A program made the translations under genes and the position numbers. Under the pieces are notes generated by a model, which made no database searches, was not told the origin of the DNA, and saw nothing but the letters and a program-made list of their open reading frames with translations. A DNA stretch of 40,788 nt from Clostridia bacterium (GTDB lineage: Bacteria > Bacillota > Clostridia > TANB77 > CAG-465): positions 1 through 40,788 of the forward strand of contig JAFXEC010000025.1 in NCBI GenBank assembly GCA_017521005.1, given 5' to 3'. Numbering within the stretch: the stretch's first letter is position 1; each line of letters opens with the position of its first letter. Below, one piece after another: positions 1 through 8,773 of the stretch.

Positions 1-1
1 A

Positions 2-976
2 TATACATATAATTTAATCGAAGATAAAGATATAATTGTAATTGGCCTTTCAGGAGGTCCAGATTCAATATTTCTTATTCACGCATTAAGTGCACTTAAA
101 CCTGTAATAGAAAAAGAAAAGAAAATAACATATAGACTACATGCTGCGCATATTAATCACAAAATACGTGAGGAAGCAGGATATGATGAAAATCTTGCGA
201 TGGAGTATGCAACAGCACTTGGAGTTCCATTTCATGTATTAGAAATAGATGTAGAAGCCGAAGCTAAAAAGCTTAAAATAGGCACAGAAGAATGTGGTAG
301 ACGTGTTAGATATGATTTCTTTAATAAGGTTAAAGAGGAACTAAATGCTACTAAAATTGCAGTAGCACATAATGCGGGAGATAACGCTGAAACAATAATG
401 CTTAACTTCTTAAGAGGCGCTGGCATTCAAGGCTTAAGCGGTATGGAATATATTAATAAAGATATAATTAGACCGATATTAGACATAGACAAAAAAGATA
501 TATTAGAATATTTGGATGAAAACAAAATACCTTATGCAATAGATAAAACAAATCTTGAAAACGATTATACTCGTAACAAAGTTCGTAATGATTTGCTTAA
601 AAAAATAGAAAAAGAATTTAATCCAAATATTATTACAGCATTAAATAGGATGGCAAAAATAAATAAACAAGATAACGAAATAATATTAAATGCGGTAGAA
701 ACTGCATATAATAATCTTGGAGTAAAAAAAGACGAAGACGAAATAGCAATAGATACAAGAAAGTTCAACGAATATTCTGATGCTATGAAATTTAGACTTG
801 TTAGACAAATTGTTATGGATTTAACAGGTAATGTGCAAAATGTGGAAATGATACATGTTAAAGATACATGTAAGCTAATAGAAGCAAACATTACTGGTAA
901 ACAATATATATTGGGAAATAAATATAAAGTTGTAATTGTTAAAAAGAATACAGCAGTGTTTATGAAGAATGTGTAA
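2..976 (+). CDS. tilS: tRNA(Ile)-lysidine synthase TilS, 5' end missing
   Basis: TilS adenylates and then lysinylates C34 of the AUA-reading tRNA-Ile, changing its decoding and charging identity. The open frame runs in from the left edge; the PP-loop motif SGGPDS is encoded at about 47-64, so only around ten N-terminal residues are missing. A second conserved stretch, AHNAGDNAETIMLNFLRGAGIQG (written in parts: AHNAGDNAET and LRGAGIQG), is encoded near 364-430. About 324 codons are visible and the protein stops soon after the middle domain. It therefore lacks most of the C-terminal region of the usual 430-470 aa enzyme, as in the short forms known from some bacteria. ftsH follows directly; hpt, commonly placed between the two in Firmicutes, is absent here. 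Function is confident; the short C-terminus is read from the sequence. Confidence 0.93.
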   Translation, partial: YTYNLIEDKDIIVIGLSGGPDSIFLIHALSALKPVIEKEKKITYRLHAAHINHKIREEAGYDENLAMEYATALGVPFHVLEIDVEAEAKKLKIGTEECGRRVRYDFFNKVKEELNATKIAVAHNAGDNAETIMLNFLRGAGIQGLSGMEYINKDIIRPILDIDKKDILEYLDENKIPYAIDKTNLENDYTRNKVRNDLLKKIEKEFNPNIITALNRMAKINKQDNEIILNAVETAYNNLGVKKDEDEIAIDTRKFNEYSDAMKFRLVRQIVMDLTGNVQNVEMIHVKDTCKLIEANITGKQYILGNKYKVVIVKKNTAVFMKNV

Positions 977-1046
977 ATAAGCACACAATCATTGAACATA
1001 TATACTAAATATGTTAGACTAGTAAGACAAAATGAGGAGGAACAAA

Positions 1047-2957
1047 TTGAAAAAGACAGGATTTTTCAAAGGAGTGCTGAACTATTTACTAATAATATTA
1101 GTAGTAGTAATGTTAATCTCTGGACAAAAAGAAAATGAATCAAAGAAAATAGACTATTCTGAACTTATGACTAAGATAGAAGAACAAAAAATAGAATCTA
1201 TTGAAATGTCATATGACAGAACATCAGCAGTAGTTGTATATAAAAACGATACAACAAAAAGAAATGTAACTTTAGTTTCAGCAACTGCCTTTATGGAAGC
1301 AGTAGAAGACAGAATAAAAGCAGGAGAATTTGAATTAACGGTTAAGGAACAATCAAGCATGTCTGTTATTGGCGGAATGTTACCAAATCTAATGTTGATT
1401 GGTGTTGCCGGTTTCTTACTGTTCTTTATGATGAAACAAATGGGTAATGGAAACAACAGTACATTAAACTTTGGAAAGAATAGAGCAAAACTTACAAATC
1501 CAAATGCTAAAAAAGTAACATTTGAAAATGTAGCTGGACTTAAAGAAGAAAAAGAAGAACTAGTAGAAATAGTAGACTTCTTAAAAGAACCTAAAAAGTT
1601 CAAAGAAATGGGAGCAAGAATACCAAAGGGAATACTTCTAGTAGGCGGACCTGGTACAGGTAAAACATTACTTGCTAAAGCAGTAGCTGGAGAAGCTGGC
1701 GTACCATTCTTCTCAATAAGTGGATCAGACTTCGTAGAAATGTTTGTTGGTGTTGGTGCATCACGTGTAAGAGATTTATTTGAAGAAGCTAAAAAAGTAA
1801 ATCCTTGTATAGTATTCATAGATGAAATAGATGCAGTAGGACGTCAAAGAGGAGCAGGCTTAGGTGGAGGACATGATGAAAGAGAACAAACACTTAACCA
1901 ACTTCTAGTTGAAATGGATGGTTTCGGAACAAACGAAAACATTATAGTAATGGCTGCAACAAACAGACCAGATATATTAGACCCAGCGCTTTTAAGACCA
2001 GGTCGTTTCGATAGACAAGTGGTAGTTGGTGAGCCAGATGTAGCAGCAAGAGAAGAAATATTAAAATTACATGCAAAAGGAAAACCATTTGTAGAAAGTG
2101 TAGATTTCAAGGTAATAGCTAAAAATACAGCAGGATTTTCAGGTGCAGACCTAGAGAACATGATAAATGAATCAGCACTTTTAGCAGCTAGAAAAAATAA
2201 AAAACAAATAGATATGATAGATGCTGAAGAAGCACTAGTAAAAGTAATGATGGGACCTGAAAAACGTAGTAAAGTAATCTCAGATAGAGATAAGAAACTT
2301 ACTGCATACCATGAAGCGGGGCATGCTATAGTATCTAGATTCTTAAAGAATCATGATACAGTACATCAAATATCTATCATACCAAGAGGTATGGCTGGTG
2401 GATACACAATGTATAAACCAAACGAAGACAAATCTTATGCTTCAAAATTAGAAATGGAAGAACATATAGTATCTCTTCTAGGTGGTAGAGTAGCAGAAAA
2501 ACTTGTACTTAATGATATAAGTACTGGAGCTTCAAACGATATAGAAAGAGCTTCAAAAATTGCTAGAAATATGGTAATGCGTTATGGTATGAGCGATAAA
2601 CTTGGACCAATAACATTTGGAGCAAGTCAAGAAGAAGTATTCTTAGGAAGAGACTTTGGAAGTCAAAGAAACTACAGTGAAAAAGTAGCTGCAGAAATAG
2701 ATGAAGAAGTTAAGAACATAGTAATTACAGCTTATGATAAAGCAGAACAATTACTAACAGATAATATGGATAAACTTCATACAACAGCAAAACTTCTATT
2801 AGAAAAAGAAAAGATTGACGCAGAAGAATTTGAAGAAATCTTTACAGGTAAAAAAGAAAAGAAAGAAGAACCTAAAGTCGAAGAAGTAAAAGAAGAAGCA
2901 AAACCAGAAGTAGTAGAAGAGAAAAAAGAAGAAGCTACTACAGAAGAAAGTAAATAA
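1047..2957 (+). CDS. ftsH: ATP-dependent zinc metalloprotease FtsH
   Basis: Membrane-bound AAA+ protease for quality control of membrane and short-lived regulatory proteins. I choose the TTG at 1047: AGGAGG at 1035-1040 lies six bases before it, whereas an in-frame ATG at 1032 would place that ribosome site inside the gene. Order of parts: membrane segment at about residues 10-26, small external domain, membrane segment at about 107-129, AAA+ domain with Walker A GGPGTGKT (200-207) and Walker B IVFIDEID (255-262), and protease domain with the zinc motif HEAGH (422-426). The C-terminus is a Glu/Lys-rich low-complexity tail of about 35 residues. Length is normal. A terminator follows at once, so it is probably read with tilS. 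Confidence 0.97.
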   Translation: MKKTGFFKGVLNYLLIILVVVMLISGQKENESKKIDYSELMTKIEEQKIESIEMSYDRTSAVVVYKNDTTKRNVTLVSATAFMEAVEDRIKAGEFELTVKEQSSMSVIGGMLPNLMLIGVAGFLLFFMMKQMGNGNNSTLNFGKNRAKLTNPNAKKVTFENVAGLKEEKEELVEIVDFLKEPKKFKEMGARIPKGILLVGGPGTGKTLLAKAVAGEAGVPFFSISGSDFVEMFVGVGASRVRDLFEEAKKVNPCIVFIDEIDAVGRQRGAGLGGGHDEREQTLNQLLVEMDGFGTNENIIVMAATNRPDILDPALLRPGRFDRQVVVGEPDVAAREEILKLHAKGKPFVESVDFKVIAKNTAGFSGADLENMINESALLAARKNKKQIDMIDAEEALVKVMMGPEKRSKVISDRDKKLTAYHEAGHAIVSRFLKNHDTVHQISIIPRGMAGGYTMYKPNEDKSYASKLEMEEHIVSLLGGRVAEKLVLNDISTGASNDIERASKIARNMVMRYGMSDKLGPITFGASQEEVFLGRDFGSQRNYSEKVAAEIDEEVKNIVITAYDKAEQLLTDNMDKLHTTAKLLLEKEKIDAEEFEEIFTGKKEKKEEPKVEEVKEEAKPEVVEEKKEEATTEESK

Positions 2958-2960
2958 ATA

Positions 2961-2988
2961 AAAGAGTAACAAAAGTTACTCTTTTTTT
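2961..2988 (+). terminator. Intrinsic terminator after ftsH
   Basis: A 10-bp perfect stem (AAAGAGTAAC with GTTACTCTTT, loop AAAA at most) runs straight into a T tract, four bases after the ftsH stop codon. Confidence 0.93.
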
Positions 2989-3143
2989 ATGCTCAAAAAC
3001 AACCATAAATTTACAGATATAAAATCAATGTCGAATTTTGTCACATTTTGTCAAAGTAACATACTCACACCAAAACACGATTACCAATTTCACAAACAAC
3101 CAAAATGATAATTTTTAGTCATAAGAGGTTGGAGGTGAACGGT
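2989..3143 (+). other. Non-coding upstream region of the mini-ORF
   Basis: This A/T-rich stretch holds no gene. Two ATTTTGTCA copies lie ten bases apart (3035-3043 and 3045-3053). A possible promoter is TTGTCA (3038-3043), 16-bp spacer, CATACT (3060-3065); the -10 matches consensus at only four positions, so this is tentative. The tandem repeat could be a regulator site, but no regulator can be named. Confidence 0.35.
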
Positions 3144-3182
3144 ATGAGTTTCTGGGAGTGGGTACTATACATGTTACGCTAA
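3144..3182 (+). CDS. 12-codon mini-ORF (leader or signal peptide candidate)
   Basis: ATG at 3144 is preceded by a near-perfect ribosome site, GGAGGTGA at 3131-3138, five bases upstream. It encodes MSFWEWVLYMLR and stops at 3180-3182. Two Trp residues in twelve is striking for an A/T-rich genome. A strong terminator hairpin starts 23 bases after the stop, and an AgrC-like sensor kinase gene follows. It could be a leader peptide in an attenuator, a tiny peptide signal, or a chance ORF. The strong ribosome site argues for translation; function is unknown. Confidence 0.4.
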   Translation: MSFWEWVLYMLR

Positions 3183-3205
3183 AAAAACAATCACCTGTTG
3201 ATTTT

Positions 3206-3244
3206 GAGGAACAATTATTATATTGATTGTTCCTCTTATTTTAT
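3206..3244 (+). terminator. Intrinsic terminator or attenuator before the sensor kinase
   Basis: A perfect 10-bp stem (3206-3215 with 3226-3235, 10-base loop) is followed by TTATTTTAT. Two alternative pairings exist: AACAATCA (3186-3193), just after the mini-ORF stop, is exactly complementary to TGATTGTT (3224-3231) in the right arm; and AATCA (3189-3193) can pair with TGATT (3199-3203), freeing the terminator. That is an antiterminator layout, but the stems are A/T-rich and the kinase may have its own promoter, so attenuation is only a hypothesis. Confidence 0.75.
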
Positions 3245-3251
3245 ATATAAT
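3223..3251 (+). promoter_or_regulatory. Candidate promoter of the sensor kinase
   Basis: TTGATT (3223-3228), 17-bp spacer and TATAAT (3246-3251) overlap the right arm of the preceding terminator. A transcript would start near 3258, just before the ribosome site at 3262. Confidence 0.55.
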
Positions 3252-3271
3252 ATATTAAAGTTGGAGGGATT

Positions 3272-4732
3272 ATGGATATTGATATAATAACATTATTTAT
3301 AAAGATGCTAATAACAAATAATTGTATATATTATGCGTGTAATAAAATAGTAAATATGAAATGTTCTTTTAAATTGATTGCTAGATTTAGTATTATAAAT
3401 TTAATATTAACAGTGACTTATGTGTATTTTAAGCCGATCATAAATAATATTTTATTGTTGCTAAGCATATATTTTATATTTGCTATATTGATAAACAAAA
3501 TAACAAATAAGAGCTTTTTACAATCGTTGTTAGTGATGATAATTGCATATTCAATTTCATACATAGCATTGATATTTGGTATAATACTTGGATATATTCC
3601 ATATAAAATAATATTAGGGAATAACATTGTTCTTGGAACATTATTAACATCGCTTGTTCAAAGCGCGTTAGTATTTTCCTTTTTCAAAATAAAAAGATAT
3701 AAAAATGGATTTGCTTTTTTGAAAAAGAGAACGGATAATGAAATAACAGACGCTATAGTATTATATATAAGTATAACTGTTGTATTAGTTGCTGCATTAA
3801 TGAGTACAATGTATGATGGTATGGCTACTATTGTTAACAATTTGCTGGCGGTATTAATTCTTCTAGGTATAACAATGTACATTATGATACAACGTACAAT
3901 CACTATGCAATATAAGCATTCGTTATTACTTAAAACATTAGAAGAATATAAAGAGGAAATAGATTCTAAGGATAAAGAAATAGAAAAGCTTAGTCAAGAA
4001 AAGTTTAATACTAGTAAAATAAGACATGAATTCTATAACAGACAAAAAGCGTTAGAATTAATGGTTAAACAAAACATGAATGGGAATGTAGATAAAAACG
4101 AAGTAAGCGAAAATATATTAAATATTGTCAATGAACTTACTAATGAATATTCTAAAGAATGTGAAATTATTAAAGGGCTTAATGTATTACCAAAAACTAA
4201 TATTGTAGAAATAGATAATATGTTTAAGTATATGCAAACAGAATGTGCAAAGAATAATATAGATTTTAAGTTAAATATACAAGATAGTTTGGAACCGTTA
4301 ATTAATAATTACATTCCTAAAAGTAGATTAGAAACATTATTAGGTGATCATATTCGTGATGCAATTAATGCGGTAAATAAATCTGAAAAAACTAATAAAG
4401 AAATAATGGTTGTTTTAGGATTAAAAGATGGTGTATATGAAATCTGCATATTAGATAATGGTGTTGAGTTTACAATAGACACATTATTAAAATTAGGAAA
4501 AGAACAAGTTACAACAGGTGGTACTGGTATAGGCTTCTTAACTACTTTTGAAACTCTTAAGGAAACTAAAGCCAGTTTGGTTATTAGTGAATTACAAGAC
4601 TTAGAATATACTAAATCTGTGGCATTTGTATTTAACAATAGATGTGAGTATGTTGTTAATTCATATAGAGCGGAAGCAATAAAAGAAAAGTGTGATAGAG
4701 AGGATATAATAATAAATAAAAATGAGGGCTAG
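3272..4732 (+). CDS. AgrC-like membrane sensor histidine kinase (GHKL)
   Basis: The first 200 or so residues are a run of about six hydrophobic membrane segments. A coiled-coil stretch (near residues 220-245) follows, then an H-box-like segment RHEFYNR with the candidate phospho-His at 252. The C-terminal GHKL ATP-binding domain has an N-box-like region (DHIRDAINAVN), a DNG motif (ILDNGVEF) and a glycine lid (TGGTGIGF). This architecture is typical of AgrC/ComD-like peptide receptors. The start follows TTGGAGGGA at 3261-3269. No AgrB, AgrD or LytTR response regulator lies in the window, so its partner is unknown; the mini-ORF upstream is the only nearby peptide candidate. The terminator overlaps the stop codon. 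Confidence 0.85.
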   Translation: MDIDIITLFIKMLITNNCIYYACNKIVNMKCSFKLIARFSIINLILTVTYVYFKPIINNILLLLSIYFIFAILINKITNKSFLQSLLVMIIAYSISYIALIFGIILGYIPYKIILGNNIVLGTLLTSLVQSALVFSFFKIKRYKNGFAFLKKRTDNEITDAIVLYISITVVLVAALMSTMYDGMATIVNNLLAVLILLGITMYIMIQRTITMQYKHSLLLKTLEEYKEEIDSKDKEIEKLSQEKFNTSKIRHEFYNRQKALELMVKQNMNGNVDKNEVSENILNIVNELTNEYSKECEIIKGLNVLPKTNIVEIDNMFKYMQTECAKNNIDFKLNIQDSLEPLINNYIPKSRLETLLGDHIRDAINAVNKSEKTNKEIMVVLGLKDGVYEICILDNGVEFTIDTLLKLGKEQVTTGGTGIGFLTTFETLKETKASLVISELQDLEYTKSVAFVFNNRCEYVVNSYRAEAIKEKCDREDIIINKNEG

Positions 4733-4747
4733 AAATAGCTCTTTTTT
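4724..4747 (+). terminator. Intrinsic terminator overlapping the kinase stop
   Basis: GAGGGCTA at 4724-4731 pairs with TAGCTCTT, with one wobble pair and a GAAA-type loop, followed by a T run. The left arm contains part of the kinase stop codon. Confidence 0.75.
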
Positions 4748-4783
4748 CTATATAAATTTTGTTAAAATAATAAACTTTATATG

Positions 4784-4812
4784 TTGAAAAAAAAAAATAT
4801 ATATAATATAAT
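4784..4812 (+). promoter_or_regulatory. Sigma-A-type promoter of the coupling-ATPase operon
   Basis: TTGAAA (4784-4789), 17-bp spacer, TATAAT (4807-4812). A second TATAAT at 4802-4807 is too close to the -35 to fit. Confidence 0.75.
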
Positions 4813-4851
4813 GGATTCGTAGAAGACTATTTGAAAAAATAGGAGGAATAT

Positions 4852-5517
4852 ATGGAAAGTATACAAATGAATAAATTTGAAATAGTGGATGTTCCTGGTA
4901 CAAGAACATTAGCGTTTCTTGTAGAAGAGAATGATTCAGAGTTTGTAAAGGGTGAGGTGTACTATTCTTTACAAAAACTTGATGCAACAAACAAAGAAGT
5001 TGCAGGAAGAATAGTTAAAGAATATTCTGTTATACCAGATTTTGACGGTAAACAAGATATAGTTCTATTGACTTTAACTAAGAGTAAAGCAGTACTAAGT
5101 ACAGGATTATTAGACGTAAATGGATTAGTTCCAACAGAAGACAAATTAGCATTATCTTATGGAAGCCTATACAATGATTCTAATGTAGAGTACAAAGAAT
5201 TTACTTATACACCAAACATGAAAAGAAGATTTGCCATAATTGACACTATAACATGTGAAGAAGTTAAACCAACTTTACATATAGACGAAGTGACTAAAGA
5301 AGTTAAAGGTATGTGCAAATTATTACCTTTAAGACCTTATGTTGTTTTAGAAATAAAAGGCAACTATAACAGAGGTGCTGTAGTAGCAACTGATGGTAAA
5401 AGATTAGAAGCTATGAGCCATGGTATGTTAAAACTACCAGAAGTTATGAAAGAAGCTCCTGTAGCTGAAGCTAATGATGTGGAAATTTCATTAGATGACG
5501 ATGAAATGATAGTGTAG
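4852..5517 (+). CDS. Unknown protein encoded with the VirD4-like ATPase
   Basis: I do not recognise this 221-aa protein. It has no signal peptide or membrane segment, so it should be cytoplasmic. It looks like mixed alpha/beta sequence and ends in an acidic tail (DVEISLDDDEMIV). AGGAGG at 4841-4846 supports the ATG at 4852; an alternative ATG at 4867 has no better site. The coupling-ATPase gene begins 15 bases after its stop, with no terminator, and both should be read from the promoter at 4784. That makes an accessory or substrate-adaptor role for the ATPase a reasonable guess, based only on position. Confidence 0.8.
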   Translation: MESIQMNKFEIVDVPGTRTLAFLVEENDSEFVKGEVYYSLQKLDATNKEVAGRIVKEYSVIPDFDGKQDIVLLTLTKSKAVLSTGLLDVNGLVPTEDKLALSYGSLYNDSNVEYKEFTYTPNMKRRFAIIDTITCEEVKPTLHIDEVTKEVKGMCKLLPLRPYVVLEIKGNYNRGAVVATDGKRLEAMSHGMLKLPEVMKEAPVAEANDVEISLDDDEMIV

Positions 5518-5532
5518 AAGGAGGCAAGAGTA

Positions 5533-7641
5533 ATGGAATGGTTAGATAAACTTAAAGGCTGGTTAAAAGAACATAAGATGAAACTTATAGTTATGTTCAT
5601 ATTATATGCAATAATAACAGTCTGCGTAATGGGCGGACTTATGACATCTTGGTATAAAGCTTGTGAGGATCCTGCAATTGCAGATGGTATAGCAAGAATG
5701 GAAGCAACTACTGGTAAATGGGCAGAATATGCTTTTAATATCCCGGTAATAATGGAAACAGTACTTGATGGGGCTGGAAAGCAAGATGCGTTTGTAGTAG
5801 GAGCAGGTATATTATTTGCACTATGCGTAGCGTTATTTATTAAATTAATAAGCAGCGAAAGAATAAAACACGACTACCAAGGAGAAGAACATGGTTCTGG
5901 TGGTTGGAGTAAAAATGGCGAAGAATACAAGAAAAGACCAGACGGTTCATATATATTAAATAAATCTGAAGGATTTATCTTAAGTAGAAATCACTATTTA
6001 GGAACAGATCCTAAAAAAGTAAGAGTAAATAAAAACATACTAGTATTCGGTGGATCTGGTACAGGTAAAACTGCATCATACATCAAACCTAACATATTAC
6101 AAAAATTAGGTTCATACGTTATAACAGACCCTAAAGGTGAGTTATATAGAGAAACATCAGGATACTTAAAAGCAAATGGTTATGATGTAAAAGTATTAGA
6201 CTTAGTTGATCCTCAATTAAGTAACAGATATAATCCACTTGCACACATTAGAGATTATTCAGACGTAGATATCATCGCTCATACAATAGTTTCTGGTGGT
6301 GAAGGTGACGGTAAAGCTGCAGATCCATTCTGGGATAACACAGCAAAAATGCTACTTAAAGCATGTATTTACTATGTAATATCTGTTTTACCAGAACCTG
6401 AAAGAAACCTTTCTAGCTGTCTAAACATAGTTAGAGCAGGTGGAGCAGACGAATCTATATTTGATAGATTATTCGTTGGTGAATTAAAACCAGATCACCC
6501 AGGTAGAAAAGAATACGAGGGTATTAGAGTTGGTGCGGATAAGACAAAACAAAGTATAGCAATATCTTTAGTTTCTAAATTATCTCACTTCGACAGCCCT
6601 AACATGCAAATGTTAACAACAACAAACGATATAGACTTTGAGCAGCTTGGAGAAAAGAAAACAGCGTTATATGTTATATCTCCAGACTCTCACTCAACAT
6701 ATAACTATATCTTAACAATATTCTATGGACAATTATTACAAAGACTTTATGCTCTAGCAGATAGAAGCGGTGGTGCTTTACACCAACCAGTTTACCTATT
6801 ACTAGACGAGTTCGCTAACATTGGTAAAATACCAGACTTTAACCAAAAACTAAGTACAAGTAGATCGAGACTTATATCTATGAGTATCATCGTACAAAGC
6901 TTAGACCAATTAGTAGACTTATATAAAGACTTACATGAAAATATCATAGCAAACTGTGATACACAATTGTTCCTAGGTTCTCAGTCTATTAAAACTTGTG
7001 AATACTTCTCAAAGAGTTTAGGTCAAACTACAATTACATTTGAAAGTAAATCAAGAAATAGAGACGAAAAGAATGAACATTCTCAAGGCTATTCATATAG
7101 CGAACAAAGACAAGGTAGAGATATCATGACAGTAGACGAATTAAAACGTTTACCTAATGATGATGAAATCATCCTTATCCGTGGACTTAGACCAATATAT
7201 GCTAAAAAAGCTTGGTTCTATAAATACCACCCAGCTAGAAATGAAGCAGCTAAATATATTATGAAATCTAACGCAGATAGACCAAAACCACCTGCAGTAG
7301 AAATCAAAACTATGGATGTTCAAGAGCATATTAATAACAGATTAAAAAGAGCAAGAGAAGTAGTAGCTCAAGCTAAATCTGGTACAGATAATATGCAAAT
7401 AGATACATCAGCAGCAAGCACACCAAAAGCTCCAATAACTCCAAATGTAGGAGTTCCAAAAGCTGAACCGGTTGCACCAATAAGTCCGGTAGTGCCAGAT
7501 GTTGAAATAGATGTTGGACCAGCAGTTGCCCCAACACCACAACCAAAACCTGCTGCAGTTGAATTAGATCTTCAAAAGGAATTAGAAAGAAAATTTGATG
7601 AACTATTCGGCACAGCAAAAAAGAATAATGTGGAAGAATAA
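5533..7641 (+). CDS. VirD4/TraG-type type IV coupling ATPase
   Basis: Family members are hexameric inner-membrane ATPases that deliver DNA or protein substrates to a type IV secretion channel. Visible parts: two N-terminal membrane segments (about residues 16-37 and 85-107), Walker A GGSGTGKT (173-180), Walker B LLLDEFANIG with D425 and E426, and the TraG/TraD-type motif STSRSRLISMSIIVQSLDQL. The C-terminal 130 residues or so form a Pro/Ala-rich linker ending in a short charged helix. Length (702 aa) fits the family. No relaxase, VirB4, VirB6 or integrase gene is nearby; neighbours are a sensor kinase and spoIID, so it does not look like part of an intact conjugative element. A VirB2-like candidate lies 23 kb downstream. 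Confidence 0.93.
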   Translation: MEWLDKLKGWLKEHKMKLIVMFILYAIITVCVMGGLMTSWYKACEDPAIADGIARMEATTGKWAEYAFNIPVIMETVLDGAGKQDAFVVGAGILFALCVALFIKLISSERIKHDYQGEEHGSGGWSKNGEEYKKRPDGSYILNKSEGFILSRNHYLGTDPKKVRVNKNILVFGGSGTGKTASYIKPNILQKLGSYVITDPKGELYRETSGYLKANGYDVKVLDLVDPQLSNRYNPLAHIRDYSDVDIIAHTIVSGGEGDGKAADPFWDNTAKMLLKACIYYVISVLPEPERNLSSCLNIVRAGGADESIFDRLFVGELKPDHPGRKEYEGIRVGADKTKQSIAISLVSKLSHFDSPNMQMLTTTNDIDFEQLGEKKTALYVISPDSHSTYNYILTIFYGQLLQRLYALADRSGGALHQPVYLLLDEFANIGKIPDFNQKLSTSRSRLISMSIIVQSLDQLVDLYKDLHENIIANCDTQLFLGSQSIKTCEYFSKSLGQTTITFESKSRNRDEKNEHSQGYSYSEQRQGRDIMTVDELKRLPNDDEIILIRGLRPIYAKKAWFYKYHPARNEAAKYIMKSNADRPKPPAVEIKTMDVQEHINNRLKRAREVVAQAKSGTDNMQIDTSAASTPKAPITPNVGVPKAEPVAPISPVVPDVEIDVGPAVAPTPQPKPAAVELDLQKELERKFDELFGTAKKNNVEE

Positions 7642-7657
7642 AATATAAATTAGTTCT

Positions 7658-7724
7658 AAAAACACAAACTCAAACATATATATATCTTAGGTGATATATT
7701 TTATGAAAAAGTTTGTGTTTTTTT
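7658..7724 (+). terminator. Terminator-like hairpin whose loop holds the spoIID start
   Basis: A perfect 13-bp stem joins 7658-7670 to 7710-7722 and is followed by more T residues (T run to 7724). The 39-base loop contains the spoIID ribosome site (AGGTGAT) and start codon; the right arm lies inside the coding sequence. It probably ends the coupling-ATPase transcript and may also affect spoIID expression. Confidence 0.75.
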
Positions 7725-8773
7725 ATGCTTTTGTACTAGCTCTGCTGGTATTTACAGTTGTTTTTTATACAAACAAATTGGACAAGGAAAGTATAGGTAA
7801 AGATAATGTACAAAACATATACAAAGAAAATATTATTGAACAAAATGGTAAGCTAACCACATTAAAGGTAAAAGAAGTAAAGGATAGAATTAAACTTAAA
7901 ATTTCTTCTACAGGCCAAATTAAAGAGTTAGAAACTAGCGAATACATAAAGGGTGTGTTGCCGGCTGAAATGCCGCCAGAATACCATATAGAAGCGTTAA
8001 AAGCACAAGCAATTGTAGCTAGAACATATCTATATAAAAAGATGAATAGTAATGCACATAAAGATGCAGATATTTGTGATAACCCTGCTCACTGTCAAGC
8101 ATGGTATAGTTTAGACAGGTTATATGATATCTGGAAAAGAAGTAAGGGATATACAGAAGAGGAGTGCAATATGTATTTTGCAAAAGTAGAACAAGCGGTA
8201 GATTCAACAAAAGATATTGTAGTTACATATGGTGGTAAATACATAAATGCATATTTTCATGCGTGTAGTGGAGATAAGACAGAAGATGTAAGTGCAATAT
8301 GGGGAAAACAGAACATACCATATCTTAAGTCTGTGGAAAGTAAAGGAGAAGAGGGATATAAAAACTATACAAGCAAAGTAAAATTAACAGTTTCGGATTT
8401 GCAGACAAAATTAAACAAAAGTAGCACAACTAAGTGTAGTATAAATAAAGATAATGAAGAAATAGTAGAAATTCTATCATATACAAATTCGGGTAGAATA
8501 GATAAAGTAAAAATAGGAGGTGTTGTATACAAAGCAGAAGAATTAAGAACATTATTAGGATTGAGGTCTACAAATTTTACAGTAAATAAAGAGGGAGAAA
8601 AGGTAATATTTAATGTAAAAGGTAATGGCCATGGAGTGGGTATGAGCCAAGTTGGAGCGGATTATTATGCAAAAATTGGATACACCTATATAGGTATAAT
8701 AAAACATTATTATACTGGAGTGGATGTTACAAAAATATATGTAGAAGGAGATACGAAAGAAAATGAAATTTAA
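7703..8773 (+). CDS. spoIID: Stage II sporulation protein D (peptidoglycan lytic enzyme)
   Basis: SpoIID acts with SpoIIM and SpoIIP in engulfment, cutting septal peptidoglycan after SpoIIP has removed stem peptides. I start at ATG 7703, seven bases after AGGTGAT (7689-7695); the longer frame from GTG 7691 would begin inside that ribosome site. The N-terminus is a signal anchor (FVFFYAFVLALLVF). Family motifs are clear: EYIKGVLPAEMP, EALKAQAIVARTY, HCQAW, AYFHACSGDKTEDV and, near the end, GHGVGMSQVGA. Length (356 aa) is normal. It overlaps the next gene by 11 bases, and spoIIID follows, the familiar spoIID-spoIIQ-spoIIID-mbl order. Confidence 0.95.
   Translation: MKKFVFFYAFVLALLVFTVVFYTNKLDKESIGKDNVQNIYKENIIEQNGKLTTLKVKEVKDRIKLKISSTGQIKELETSEYIKGVLPAEMPPEYHIEALKAQAIVARTYLYKKMNSNAHKDADICDNPAHCQAWYSLDRLYDIWKRSKGYTEEECNMYFAKVEQAVDSTKDIVVTYGGKYINAYFHACSGDKTEDVSAIWGKQNIPYLKSVESKGEEGYKNYTSKVKLTVSDLQTKLNKSSTTKCSINKDNEEIVEILSYTNSGRIDKVKIGGVVYKAEELRTLLGLRSTNFTVNKEGEKVIFNVKGNGHGVGMSQVGADYYAKIGYTYIGIIKHYYTGVDVTKIYVEGDTKENEI

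Noticed and set aside
565-999. Long minus-strand open frames inside tilS, ftsH, sigK and other genes
   Set aside because: They are hydrophobic or Ser/Ile-rich shadows of coding strands, without ribosome sites or family motifs.
995-1015. Small hairpin AACATAT/ATATGTT between tilS and ftsH as a terminator
   Set aside because: Weak A/T stem without a T run; more likely incidental.
4852-7641. Reading the VirD4-like region as part of an integrative conjugative element
   Set aside because: No relaxase, integrase, VirB4 or flanking repeats; codon use is like that of the host genes.
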